From Rhabditoides inermis (taxonomy: Eukaryota; Nematoda; Chromadorea; Rhabditida; Rhabditidae): a stretch of DNA of 64,000 nucleotides. The stretch covers positions 248,001 to 312,000 of the forward strand of contig CAWZYM010000004.1 of NCBI GenBank assembly GCA_963966185.1, written 5' to 3'. Shown piece by piece: positions 1 through 11,100 of this stretch (positions are counted from its first letter, which is position 1; every line of letters starts with the position of its first letter). The notes beneath the pieces were generated by a model, which was given only the letters and a program-made list of their open reading frames with translations, ran no database searches and was not told where the DNA came from. Both the position numbers and the translations under genes were made by a program.

Positions 1-45
1 TCCAGGTACGGTACCCTACCGTATGCCTGTTCCTACCGTACCCAG

Positions 46-1186
46 GAACGGCGTGGATCACATGGTGGAGCAGGTGCACTGGGAGAACTGGCCCGATCGC
101 GGCGTCCCACCCATCGACAACACCATCATGAAGATTCTGCAGCGGGTAGAGAGAACTTTTTCTTAAAAGTCAAGCTTCGCCTTCAAAACTCGACCGAATT
201 GTGGCTCGAGACTGACACCTGCACTATTACCCCAAATTAGTGGTCAAGCTCTTCGAAAATCTCTTCGAAACGTGACCAAATAGTTTGTGGCTCGAAGAGA
301 CTGGCCCGCACCTTCACTGTTTTACAAATTAGCAGTCGCTTTTCGAAACTGCCTTCGAAACACATTCGTTCCTAAGAGATTGACGATTGACCGCATCACG
401 TTGAGGTGTCGACGTCTCGCACGCCGGTGGCGGCGGTGCTATTTTTGTTCAGCATACTGGTGCCATACTATTTCCCAAATCAGCAGCGAAATCAGCTCTT
501 GAGCTATTCCGAAAATGTGCCTTGCCACTTGCCACATTCAGGTGTCAACGTTTAATCAAAGTCTATTTAATCAATTGAGCAGTCGCTTTTCGAAATGTTT
601 TCGGGACACTACGAAACACTTTGTTTGAATGCGAGAATATGGCTACTTGAGGTGTCGACGTCTCGCACGCCCGTAGCCGTGCACTGTTCGGCGGGCATCG
701 GCCGGACCGGTACCATCGTCGCCGTGCAGATGGCGATCGACGCGATGGAGCGCGGGCAGATGATGGAGGGACTGGGCGGCATGCTCAGGGTGGGCACAGA
801 TGCTTAGGAACCACATACATGTCCAATGCTTTGTGAGAAGCTATGATTTGAAATAGCGGGTTGTATCGCGGAACACATTGGGCGGAACTCATTGCAGAAG
901 GAAGAGGGTTTCTCTTTGGAAAGCATTGCAAGCATGCGCGAGCAGTTCGAGAGTGGTTGGAAGAGATTTACAGATTCACCATTGCAGAGCCTGCGTCGCC
1001 AGCGCGTCAACAGCATTCAGACCGATGTGGTGGGTGAGGGGCAGCGAAGGAGAGAGAGAGAGAGAGCTCTTTCAGCAGTACCTGTTCGCGCACCGGGTGC
1101 TCATCACGGCGTTCCTCCGCGGCAACATGGCCGAGCACGCGCTCATCAAGAAGTTCTTCGCCGAGTACGACCACGCGGTCAAGTGA
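46..1186 (+). CDS. Protein tyrosine phosphatase, 3' end (5' partial)
   Basis: C-terminal half of a classical tyrosine phosphatase domain, which dephosphorylates phosphotyrosine proteins through a cysteine thiolate. Four exons join in frame: 46-145 (WENWPDRGVP, carrying the WPD-loop Asp), 653-789 (VAVHCSAGIGRTG, the HCX5R P-loop with the catalytic Cys and Arg), 988-1029 (LRRQRVNSIQTD, the Q-loop region) and 1076-1186 (QYLFAHRVLITAFL, the terminal helix, then a stop). The coding region ends about 20 residues after the domain, so no second phosphatase domain follows. The N-terminus lies outside the window, so receptor and cytoplasmic types cannot be told apart. The motif style resembles the expanded nematode phosphatase families (from memory). 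The first complete intron holds a 247-bp tandem duplication that copies the start of the catalytic exon. Confidence 0.9.
146..652 (+). repeat. Intronic 247-bp tandem duplication with TTCGAA-rich repeats
   Basis: Segment about 221-425 is repeated at about 468-672. The words GCAGTCGCTTTTCGAAA (332 and 579) and TTGAGGTGTCGACGTCTCGC (401 and 648) both recur at a spacing of 247 bp. The second copy ends inside the catalytic phosphatase exon, so the first copy carries a decoy acceptor plus about 20 bases of exon. Both copies are rich in TTCGAA words belonging to the dispersed element described elsewhere. Confidence 0.8.
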
Positions 1187-2765
1187 AGGTAAAGGTGAAG
1201 GTAGCCGCCGATTCAAGAGACGTGAGTTCTCTGCGACGTTGAAGGAAGATCATAGCAAGACAGCGATTAGGGTCAGGAGATGAGAGAATTTATTTCGAAT
1301 CAAGTAAAAAGTATGACAAAACAGTATGACAAAAATAGCACAGTTTGACAGAGAGAGGGTGGAATAGACTAGTGTATTCATAAATGATTATGAACAACAA
1401 ATCGAAAAAATACCGATACAGCTACGGACGGGAACTGTTCCAAGTCACTTCTTCATTTTCAGAGCCTCTCTCTCCGCCCAGCTTACCATCTGTTCTGCTT
1501 ACACGACGACTCCAGTTCTATGACTCTTTCATTAATTCTACCCGCCTTACCACTTACCACTTACACGCTCGCCTATAAAATGTTTGACTGTGGAATCTGT
1601 GATCTTTTCGTATAACGAGAGTAGTAGTCAGCTCAAATTAGAGCTGTATTCTCGGGTTTGACGCACAAGGTGAGTGTTGATTGGGTGGAGATTAGTGGGG
1701 TGCCTGGAAGGCTCCGGTTTAGCACAGAGCGCGCCACAAGTAATTGCTGTGAAGACGATCTCTGGTACTACAATCGGCACGCATTATTTCGCGTTGAACA
1801 CTCATTGCGGCTGCTATGATTATCGGTATCGGTCAACGATTACGAAACCATGAACGAGCATATTCATGCTTGATTTTTGGCGCAAACACTTTGGCTGGCC
1901 ATTCCGTCGCCGCGGCTCTAATGAGGAATTAGTGGGGTCGGCTTTGTGGCGGGCCCGCATGGGAGAGGGGCGGGAGGGGAGAGTGAGAGAGCGCATGGTG
2001 GTCCCGCCTCACTCGCGCTCTCTCTCCCTTCCCTGTCCAGCATGTGCGTGTGTTGTGTGCAAATATGTCGCTGCGCAGCGCAAGCTTTTTTGGTATTCCG
2101 CATATAAGTGCGCATATATCGACTCTCTCTCTCTCTCGCTCTCGCGCAATGAAGAGTGAGGGTGGCTGTGTGTGAGCGAGAGAGAGAGAGAGAGAACAAG
2201 TACTAGTGCCGCTCGCGCTCTCTCCCTCGCCTCTTCATATATCGTGTGTGTGTCTCTGGTCGCGCTGGTCTTTCCAGCAGCGCTTTGGCTGTTCGCGGCT
2301 GCGACGCGCGCGTTTCAATGCCTATCGAGTTCTCATTATTATAATGACACCCGCGTATGTGATTGGTTCCCATGCGGTTCCGCGTTGCGCAAAGAAGCGC
2401 TGCAACAGATGGTGTTGGAAGCGCGGGCCGAGTCTATTTATTCCAGCTCTCTCTCTCTCCATTCTCTATCTGTTATCCAGAGGGTGCACGGTGGATCCGA
2501 TCGAATCCGTGTGCCCCCACCGTGTTTGCTCACCACGCGCGTCGATCCCCGCTCGCACGCTTTTCCTCATTACGTTTACGTCGTTCTCATTCACTTGCAT
2601 TGTACTATTTCTACGATCATGTTCTAGACGCGGCGGATAGGCGCGTACCACCCTCTAGGCGCCCCGCCAGCAGCGGATCGAGTCAACCACAACCACATCC
2701 GCGCGCGTCTTCTGCTGAGCCGACGGCGACTCGGTGCCGGCTGCTTATGCCGGTGCGGCTTTGAC
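1187..2765 (+). promoter_or_regulatory. Phosphatase 3' flank and RGS upstream region; possible TATA and non-coding first exon
   Basis: No convincing coding region. TATAAAA at 1575-1581 is followed by transcribed-looking sequence ending ACGCACAAG/GTGAGTG at 1670/1671, a strong donor that could close a 5' non-coding exon of the downstream RGS gene. The stretch 2120-2200 holds (CT)n and (GA)n tracts. The ORFs of 90-150 codons across 1866-2760 are low-complexity readings of these tracts. Promoter assignment is inference. Confidence 0.3.
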
Positions 2766-5570
2766 ATGTGTCTGTGGAAAAGGCGGAGACGCGCTTCGTG
2801 CAAGGAGAAATCGTCCACCAGCGACGACAAGGAGAACCACAGCAAGGGCGAGAAGAAGAAGGGCAAGAGGTTAGGCATTTTTGCAAAGTGCATTATCGGT
2901 GTACTATATAGAACAATCGCGCGTACTCTGTATTGTGATGGAGAACTACAATCGTATTGTGAGATGGCGCCTCGCGAGAGGTGAGAGGAACCGGTCGGCA
3001 ATGTGTGTGTGTGAGCGAGTAGCGGTCCTTGACTGTCACATGGGGAGCGAGAAGACTCGCTTCGAGGCGACATTGTGTAAGCTACGAACTACATGAATCA
3101 GGAAACATAGTTCTGAGCCGCTAAACTGTGATCGAAGATTACGACGTGATATGTGATGTTGCATAGAAATAGAATCAGTCGTTTCATTATTAAAGTGCGA
3201 GTGCGCCTATTTTGTTGTGGCAAAACTCTCTCGATCAAGATAAGTCGCTAAGCGGCGTCTCTCAACCGGCTCCGATTCATAGTATCGTTGCTGTCCGGGC
3301 TTGCACCCACTGGTCACGTGGCCGTTCTCTGCTGTCCCCTCCTCCTCGTGTGTCCTCTCCCCTCCTTTCTCTCATCTGCGCTCGCTCGCTCGCCCCGCCC
3401 CGTGTGCGTGCATCGATCCACAGCCCGCCGCCGCCCTGCCGCGCACAGCCGCATCCCCCTCCGCCGGCCACTCGCTTCGCCCTGCTCGCTCATCCCGATT
3501 CGATCACTCTGTCCCCGTCCACCGTGCCGTCCACGCTGTCAGCCATGCTATTCAAGCTGCTCCTGCCGTGCCACTGCGCCAACGAAGGCGCCGAGCAGCG
3601 ACATCTCCACAGGTACATACATGTGAAATGGCAGTTCCCCCCTCGGCACCCGCACACTTTTTTCGGCGTCGTGAACCAAGCTTATGCAAGAGCGTTGAAG
3701 ACAAGAATCTGACATTGCTTTCAAGCTCATTGTATAATTGTAAAATTACATATATTGAACGAGATGATTCTTTGAACAATCTCGCAGGTAGCAGCGCTTC
3801 CGATTCCGCCCGCATTGCCGATTTGCTCAATTGTTGTCGTGGCGCGGTGTCGATTCTTTTTATTCCACATACACACAATCATGACATCGATGCCAGACGC
3901 GAATGCGAGGCGGCACTGCCTGTGAATATTTGTTTTTTGGCAGTGCAGTGCGGATAGCATCGCATTGGCGGAAGGGGTTGTGTGTGTTGTCGCATTTCAT
4001 ATGATGAAGAGCGCGCAGCACACTCGATCTCGCAGCCCGCAATTCGGCGCCGAGTGTATTAGGTGTGTATTGGGTTACACGGCGCACCCGCGTGAGCTTG
4101 CCCTCCACCACAGGCTCACCAATGAGCGATGCGGGGAATTAGTTGTAATCGTGTTCGGTTCAGATTGGCATGTGCGCCAGCATTCTTGTAGCCCCATGTT
4201 CTAATGTGAACAGAAAATGTCGGGTACTAGGGGTGAAATTATGATCTTTGGAAATGAAACTGAGGGTTGAGGAATGGAAATTATGCAATTACACGTATGC
4301 TACACACAGTTTCTTTGATCGGAATTTTGATGGAAATGTTAGCGACGGTTGTGATTCTGCTAGCGCAGTTTATATTGATGGCCAGATGTGCAATGAAGCT
4401 GCAGCTTTCTTTTTTATCGTCTGCAGACTGTGTAAGCATTCAAATATACAGCGGCACTCAATATCAATCTCAATTGTTTTAGCGGGATTCACTCTGAGGA
4501 TCGGTTACATGGACGCAGCTCGGTGGTTGGCATTGATGACAGGTAAATTTTACTTATGTTATTCAATAACATTTAAAAAAAAATCTATGCGTGAAAGTGC
4601 GTGAAAGGTTTTATGGTACACAATTGACAGCAATTAGGAACCACTTCTAGTCGTTTTTGAGAATTGTAAAGATTTTGTGGCGAGTTTTGTGACGATACGA
4701 GACTAGGCGACTGACTGATCAGTGTTGGGTATTGAATATCTACGACAACCACTGATTGCAATTGTTCTCATCCTACTCCTGGCGCGTCTAAATTATCTTC
4801 CTGTAACTACGATAATGTCTTTTGCAAGAATGTGTTCTTGCTTCAGGACTGTGACTTTTGACGATGTCAACGCCTGGGGTTCTTCCTTCGACAAGCTCAT
4901 GGAACACAAAGGTATGTGGCAGTTTATCTATTTTTGAAAATAATCATACCCAACTTAGCCCAAGTAATCTCCGAACAATTTTTTAGTCATCAAAGACAAA
5001 GATTTCTTCATTTCAGTGGGACAGCGCTATCTCGCAGAGTTTTTGAAAGGCGAATATTCTGATGAAAACATATTGTTCTGGCAGGTAAGAAGGTTAAATC
5101 GGCTAATGGACTTTGACATTCACCCTTGCAGGCGTGCGAAGAATTGAAGCGCGAGCGGAATGCCGAGAAAATCGAGGAGAAGGCGAGGATCATCTATGAA
5201 GATTTCGTCTCTATCCTCAGTCCAAAGGAGGTGAGCAATGACACTTTTGGATAAGACAAGATGAACTCGCCAAATAATCTCTAATCCACGAATCTCTTAG
5301 GTGTCGCTGGATTCGCGTGTTCGTGAGCAGATCAATAGCAACATGGTCCACCCCACAGCGCGCACATTCGATGACGCTCAAGAGCAGGTCGGTTTGTGTA
5401 AATGAATGTTCATTTCTAATTCGAATCAGACACGTGCATCAGAGTGATGGGCATGACACATGTATTTTCAGATCTACACACTGATGCAGCGCGACAGCTA
5501 TCCTAGATTTGTGGGCAGCCCGCTGTACAAGCGACTGCTCGCCTCTTTCGGTCAAGTCGAGGACATCTGA
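2766..5570 (+). CDS. RGS-domain protein with alternative first exons
   Basis: Regulator of G-protein signalling, a GTPase activator for G-alpha subunits. The RGS box spans exons 4847-4911 (FDDVNAWGSSFDKLM), 5017-5084 (FLKGEYSDENILFW, a hallmark), 5132-5230, 5301-5387 (NSNMVHPTARTFDDAQ) and 5472-5570 (SYPRFVGSPLYKRLL, then a stop). Two first coding exons both end in phase 2 and both fit the shared exon at 4847: 2766-2869, basic and serine-rich (MCLWKRRRRASCKEK), and 3545-3612, with MLFKLLLPCHC, whose cysteines could be lipidated. A third option is an in-frame ATG at 4815 reading MSFARMCSCFR straight into the shared exon. The product is small, about 130-145 residues, close to a minimal RGS protein such as nematode RGS-1/RGS-2. 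The 3' end faces the ARMC1-like gene. A GATAAA at 5754 may act as the poly(A) signal. Confidence 0.9.
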
Positions 5571-5996
5571 TCATTCAGACGGCGATATTTCCAGTTCCTT
5601 TACGGAGCCATTGTACATTACTACACAGAGTGAATACGGATCTCAATTTGTTTTTGTGCTTGGCGCGGCCACATTTCAGTGAATTTTTGAATTCTTATTT
5701 TCAAATGTTTTGATATTGATGGTATTTCGAGCACGATCATGAATTGTGCAAAAGATAAATATACAATTTGAATGTTTTGTCAAGGTGACTGCCTTTATCG
5801 TAACAAAACAACAAGGCACAGAATGTGATCTAGCGGATACACTATGTACATTTTGCACACAAAATAACTGATAAATATTTTGAATACATACGAAGTGAAA
5901 GAATAAGGGAAACGGGTATTATGTGAAAAGGACTGAGAGTATGAGGCGAGACGAGATAAGTTAAATATATGGGGAGGAACCCAAACAGTACCCCAT
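5571..5996. other. Convergent 3' flanks of the RGS and ARMC1-like genes
   Basis: AT-rich sequence between two converging stop codons (5568-5570 and 5997-5999). It presumably holds both 3' UTRs and poly(A) signals (GATAAA at 5754). No ORF or RNA gene was recognised. Confidence 0.5.
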
Positions 5997-7868
5997 TCAC
6001 CAGATAGATGTGCGGATAAAGTTGCCGATCGAGCCGAACCAACCGCCCGACGCGCCCGCAGACACGTTCGGCATCTGAACGCGAGCGTTCAAGGCCAGAT
6101 TTCGAACACAAAAACAAAAGATACCTCCTAGTCTGGTGGTCTTTTGCAAGCAATATAGCACCAATTTAGAAAAAAAGCACTAAAAATCGATAACTGTATC
6201 CTCACCACACAGCTGTTTGGGTCGACGACGTCGGGCAGATCGTCGAGGTAGTCGGGCAGAGCGGCCACCTGATTTTGTTTCGTTTAATTTGCATATTTAA
6301 TATTCTCTTTCCATGTTTTTGTCTAGCTCATGCTCATCCAATACAAAGGGTCCACATCCAACTCGATCTGCTCTATAGGGAGGATTCAAAAAAAACCATT
6401 ACCATACCTTGGGTTTCTTGTGGGCGCGCTCGGTCGCGAAGACGCGCATCTCCTCCTCGCCGCACTCGGTGCGCATGATCTGTAGAGTAGCGGTCAGACT
6501 CGATTATGTATATCATAAAGTCGTTTTATGATACAAAATGCACTTTATGAGTATCTTTCTGTGGGCAAAAGTGAGTATCTTTCTGTGAGCAAAAGTTGAG
6601 TCCTCTACTTGACATCCCGTTGAAGATCATGTCTATGTGAGATAAAGACAAGCGGAGAGGAAACTACGAACCTGTCCGATCGACTCGACGCCACACGAGA
6701 AGATCGCGTCGGTCATGTCCTGAACAAGTGATCATGATCATAAAAGGTACATCCACCGATTCTAAAGATTACTCTGCGGAAGGAAGACCGGCATTGGAAT
6801 CATGATCATAGTTAATCGAAATACCAAAAGAAAACATGGAACATGAAGGAAAACATACGTCAGCGTCGACGGCGAGCGTGGTGCGGATGACGGCGCGGCG
6901 CTGCTGCGAGTCGAAGTAGATCGAGATGACGCCGCGAGTCGCCAGCACGGCGCGCTCCACCGAGGAACGCAGGGACTGAACGAACCGATAATAAGCAGTT
7001 GAAATGTAATTGATTAAAGAAAGACAGTAAGATCTTTAATTAATTACAAATCATTTTTTGATGTAATTAATTAAAGAATGACAGTACAAATATCAGGTAC
7101 AGGTTCGACGCCTATTTTTCTAGGACGGATTTGTAAGGACAGTGCGGAGTCTCGTAGAACCGCAAGTACAAACACACAACATGCAGACACGATCAACAAC
7201 ATGTATTGGAATATTCAAAACAAATACACTAAACCAACCTCGCTGAGCTCGTCGAAGACGTAGACGAGCTGGCGGCTCTTCTTGGCGACAAACGGCGCGG
7301 TGCGGGCGCGGGCTGAAACGACGGTGGTGAAAGTTGTTTAACGTCAAGATATAAACATTGAACGTACGGTGTCGCCGGCAGCGTTGGCCTGTGCGGCGGC
7401 CTTGGCAGACTTGAGACGGGAGGAGACGACGAGCAGGTTGTGGAGCGTCTTGGGATCGTAGGGGAAGTCGGCGGCCGAGCCCACTGCCTCAGCCATGCCC
7501 GCCATGTCGGCCAGCTGCGCTGCGTGCTCCTTCTTCTCCGTCAGAGCAATCAGGATCTGAACAAGTGATTAGATAGATGATGGAATGTGTGCATGCGAGG
7601 AAGTTAACTCACGCGGACGAGATACTTCATGAGCTCGCTGCGGTTGAGCGAGAGGCACGACAGTACCATCTGTAGAAAGCTCTTGTCCTGAAACAAAATA
7701 CTTATGAAACAAGAAAACCAACACACATCAGAGCAAATCAAAACCAGAACAAACCTTGAGAATTATGTCGCGATTCTCGAGAGTGACGCACAGCTTGTAG
7801 AAGGTCTTGAGAGAGGTGGCCATGCTCGCCACTTGCTTCTCATCCATAGGGACAGGATCACTCGACAT
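5997..7868 (-). CDS. ARMC1-like armadillo-repeat protein
   Basis: Resembles vertebrate ARMC1, which in mammals is linked to mitochondrial distribution and the MICOS-associated complex. The start reads MSSDPVPMDEKQVASM at 7868. Exons follow at 7755-7868, 7613-7687 (LSLNRSELMKYLVR), about 7364-7556 (helical, armadillo-like, ending near AAGDT) and below. The diagnostic part is C-terminal: TRGVISIYFDSQQRRAVIRT (compare ARMC1 [20 protein letters not shown]), then CGEEEMRVF, LPDYLDD, and a final GWFGSIGNFIRTSIW followed directly by TGA. The terminal aromatic tail matches the ARMC1 ending. The donor after the armadillo exon appears to be GTTCAA rather than the nearby GTACGT, because only that keeps frame with the next exon. 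It is divergent from smg-2, with 293 bp between the start codons. Confidence 0.8.
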
Positions 7869-8161
7869 TCTGAAGGGAAAAATTGACGAAAACGTCAGAA
7901 AATATGCAAAATGCGAAGTCGATGAAAAAGAATTGACGACTCGCGCGGTTTTCGTTTGAAAAATGTGTTTTCCAAGCGAGACCATTTTACGCAATTATTT
8001 GGTAGACAAGCCGTTTCATCACAAATGTTTACGGAAAATTATGAAACAAAATTTTTAAAATCTTTTTTTTTGCGACTTTCGTTTGTGTTTATTGATTCGT
8101 ATGTTGTAGTGACATCACTCACATTTCAAGAGCGGTGCACACGCTCTGAATCGCGATCAAA
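7869..8161. promoter_or_regulatory. Divergent promoter between ARMC1-like gene and smg-2
   Basis: 293 bp separate the two start codons, so the genes probably share a bidirectional control region. On the plus strand CATTTCAAG at 8121-8129 lies about 30 bp before the smg-2 ATG and could be a trans-splice acceptor. No TATA box was seen. Confidence 0.4.
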
Positions 8162-11100
8162 ATGAGCGATTTGGACGATGTGTACGGTCCGGGAGCCGGC
8201 GAAACGCTGACGTTCGTGGAGACGGGCGACGATGGGGACATGATGGGAGGTGCGACGCAAGACTCGGCCTACGACTTTGACCACACCTTCTCTCTGCCCA
8301 CCCAGAGTTCGCAGGTGAGAGGCGGGGCCAACAGGAACAATAGACGATCCAGTAATTGCGTTGCTATGCAAACACAAGCACGATCATGATCGGCAATTGC
8401 GCCGATGGCTCTTGCCTCGAGTGTTGGCATAGAGATTATGACAAGTGTATAATGGGTAATTGTCTAGGTGTCAGCGCACACGAGTCTCCATACAACAATG
8501 GATGACGAGCTGACGTTCAAGGAAGAGGATGACGAGCAAGATGAACATGTACAGCTAGAGAAACTTCCTGAACACGCGTGCAGGTGTGAATCGCAATTAA
8601 ACCATCTCATTTGTACACATAATGTTTAGGTACTGTGGAATTCATGACCCTTCTTGTGTGGCTCAGTGCCTGGTGTGCAACAAGTGGTTCTGCAACGGAA
8701 AAGGCTCTACTAATGGCTCGCACATTATCAAGCATCTTGTCCGCAGTCGTCACAAGGAGGTACGGTTATACACATTTAGTCAGATGCAAGGTTTCTTTCA
8801 GGTGTGTCTCCACAAGGACTCTCCTCTCGGTGAGACGACTCTCGAGTGCTATCAGTGCGCCACCAAGAATGTTTTCTCGTTGGGGTGAGTAATTCTGAGG
8901 ATTATGTTCAGGATTTTTTGTATTTTGTTATAGTTTCATCCCGGGCAAGACGGACACGATGGTGATGATTCTGTGTCGGCATCCGTGCGCGCAGCAGATC
9001 TCGCAGAAGGACGCCACTTGGCAGTTCTCCGACTGGGAGCCGCTCGTGCACGAGTATCAGGTGTGTCGAGATCGCTTGTTCTCTCGAGGTGTGTTCAGTC
9101 TTTTCGGAACAGCCCCTTCAAAACGATTAAACAGCTTGTTTCGAAGGATCGAAGTCAGTATCGAAGGTAGTTTCGAAGAGACTGAACGCTACTTCTTTGT
9201 TATCTTTTATTTTTCATAGTATTGTAGTTGTAGTTAGGTCAGTGGATCCGTTTCACTCAAAATGTTGTAGCTGCTGAATTGGCTGGTGTCTATTCCGACG
9301 GACGCGCAGCAGCAACGAGCCCGGCAGATTGCCTCGGCGCAGATGAACATTCTGGAGGATCTGTGGAAGGACAACCCGAATGCGACGGTGGACGACCTGG
9401 ACAAGCCGGGAGTGAACCACGAGCTGGACCGGGTTCTGCTGCGCTACAAGGACGCCTTCCACTACAAGAACATCTTTGAGCCGCTTATCGCCGCCGAAGC
9501 CGAGTACGACCGGAAGATGAAGGAGGTGAGAATATGAGCCTAGAAGCCAGAACCTTGAAATACATTAATGGCGTGGTTTGTCACTTTAAAAGTCACCTCT
9601 TCAAAGCGTCTTCAAAAGACAGCTTTGTCGGGTTTGGATGGTTGGAAGGTGTTTCGATGAGAGTTTTGTCGGATAGACTGACTCTATGTAATTGTTTGGT
9701 GTTGTAGACGCAGACACAGACGGTTGGTCACGTGCGCTGGGAGGTGGGATTGAGCAAGAAGTACATGGCCTACTTCAACCTGCCCATGCTCATGGAGGGA
9801 TGTGAGTGCATATAAAAAGGGTATATCAGGATAACTATTATGTTTTTGCAGGCATGAAGGTGATGAAGGGAGACGAGCTGCTGCTCAAGCACCGGCAGAC
9901 GATTGGCAAGGAGTGGTCGTGCAAGGGCATTGTCTTCAAGCTGCCCGACAGTGAGTCTAGTTTGTACTCCGTTTGTCAGTTATGTCTTGTGTTGCAGACC
10001 ACAGCGACGAGGTTGGAATCGAGATGCGTCCGCACGCTGGCGAGAAGATGCCGACGGACAGCAGGATCAACTTCACTGTGGAGGTTTGTGTTTTCTTTAC
10101 TTCGCAGCGTGCACATAACTTTGTATCTCCGTTTCAGGTGCTGTGGAACGGCGGTTCGTACATGCGCATGCAGGAGTCGCTTCGTGTGCTGATGAACAAC
10201 GAGGAGAGCGTGTCTCAGTACCTCTACCACAAGCTTATGGGCAGGGACGTGGAGGAGATTCTGTTCAAGGTGGGACGACTATAGTTACTGAACTCTTTCA
10301 TTTTTCTCTGGGATAAAGTGGTAACTAGTTGTTTAGGTGCAACTGCCGAAGCGTCTGTCGGCGCCGGGTCTGCCCGAGCTCAACCACAGCCAGATGCACG
10401 CAGTGAAGACGGTGCTCATGCGGCCCCTCTCGCTCATCCAGGGTCCGCCCGGAACCGGAAAGGTCAGTTTTGATTACGAAATTATGAAGTTCAATTGTTT
10501 TATGTCTATGTTTTCAGACGGTGACGTCGGCGACGATTGTGTATCACTTGGCTCGGCAGACGAACGGTCAAGTGCTGGTGACTGCGCCCTCCAACATTGC
10601 CGTCGATCAACTCGCCGAGAAGATTCACAAGACTGGTCTCAAGGTGAGCAAGACTAATCGGGTTTTCTACTCTAAAGTACTACCATGTGTATTTATTTAC
10701 ATTTGTTATGTTCTAGGTCATTCGTCTTTGTGCCAAGTCGAGGGAAGACCTGGAGACATCGTGCGACTACCTCACGCTGCACAACCAGGTCAAGGCTCTT
10801 CAGTCGAGCCGCGAGCTGCAGAAGCTTCAGCTCCTCAAGGTGTGTTTCCACATTTCAACTTGTCTTTTCATTGCTGCACTCGTGTCTTTTCAGGACGAGA
10901 TTGGAGAGCTGTCGCAGACGGATCAGCTGCGCTACTTGAAGCTGCGCGCAGTGAAGGAGAGGGAGCTGCTGGCGGAAGCCGACGTCATCTGCTGCACCTG
11001 CAGCTCGGCTGCCGACAAGAGGATTCAGTTCACCCGATTCAAGTAAGTAGTAAGTTTCAAGTATTCAAGTGTTGCAATGTAATGGCCAGACTAGAGTGTA

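Noticed and set aside
3301..3957. 218-codon plus-strand ORF
   Set aside because: Low-complexity GC/CT-rich upstream sequence; no domain, and it overlaps the RGS alternative first exon in another frame.
4248..4604. 118-codon ORF before the RGS shared exon
   Set aside because: Intronic AT-rich sequence with no domain; phase does not link to the RGS exons.
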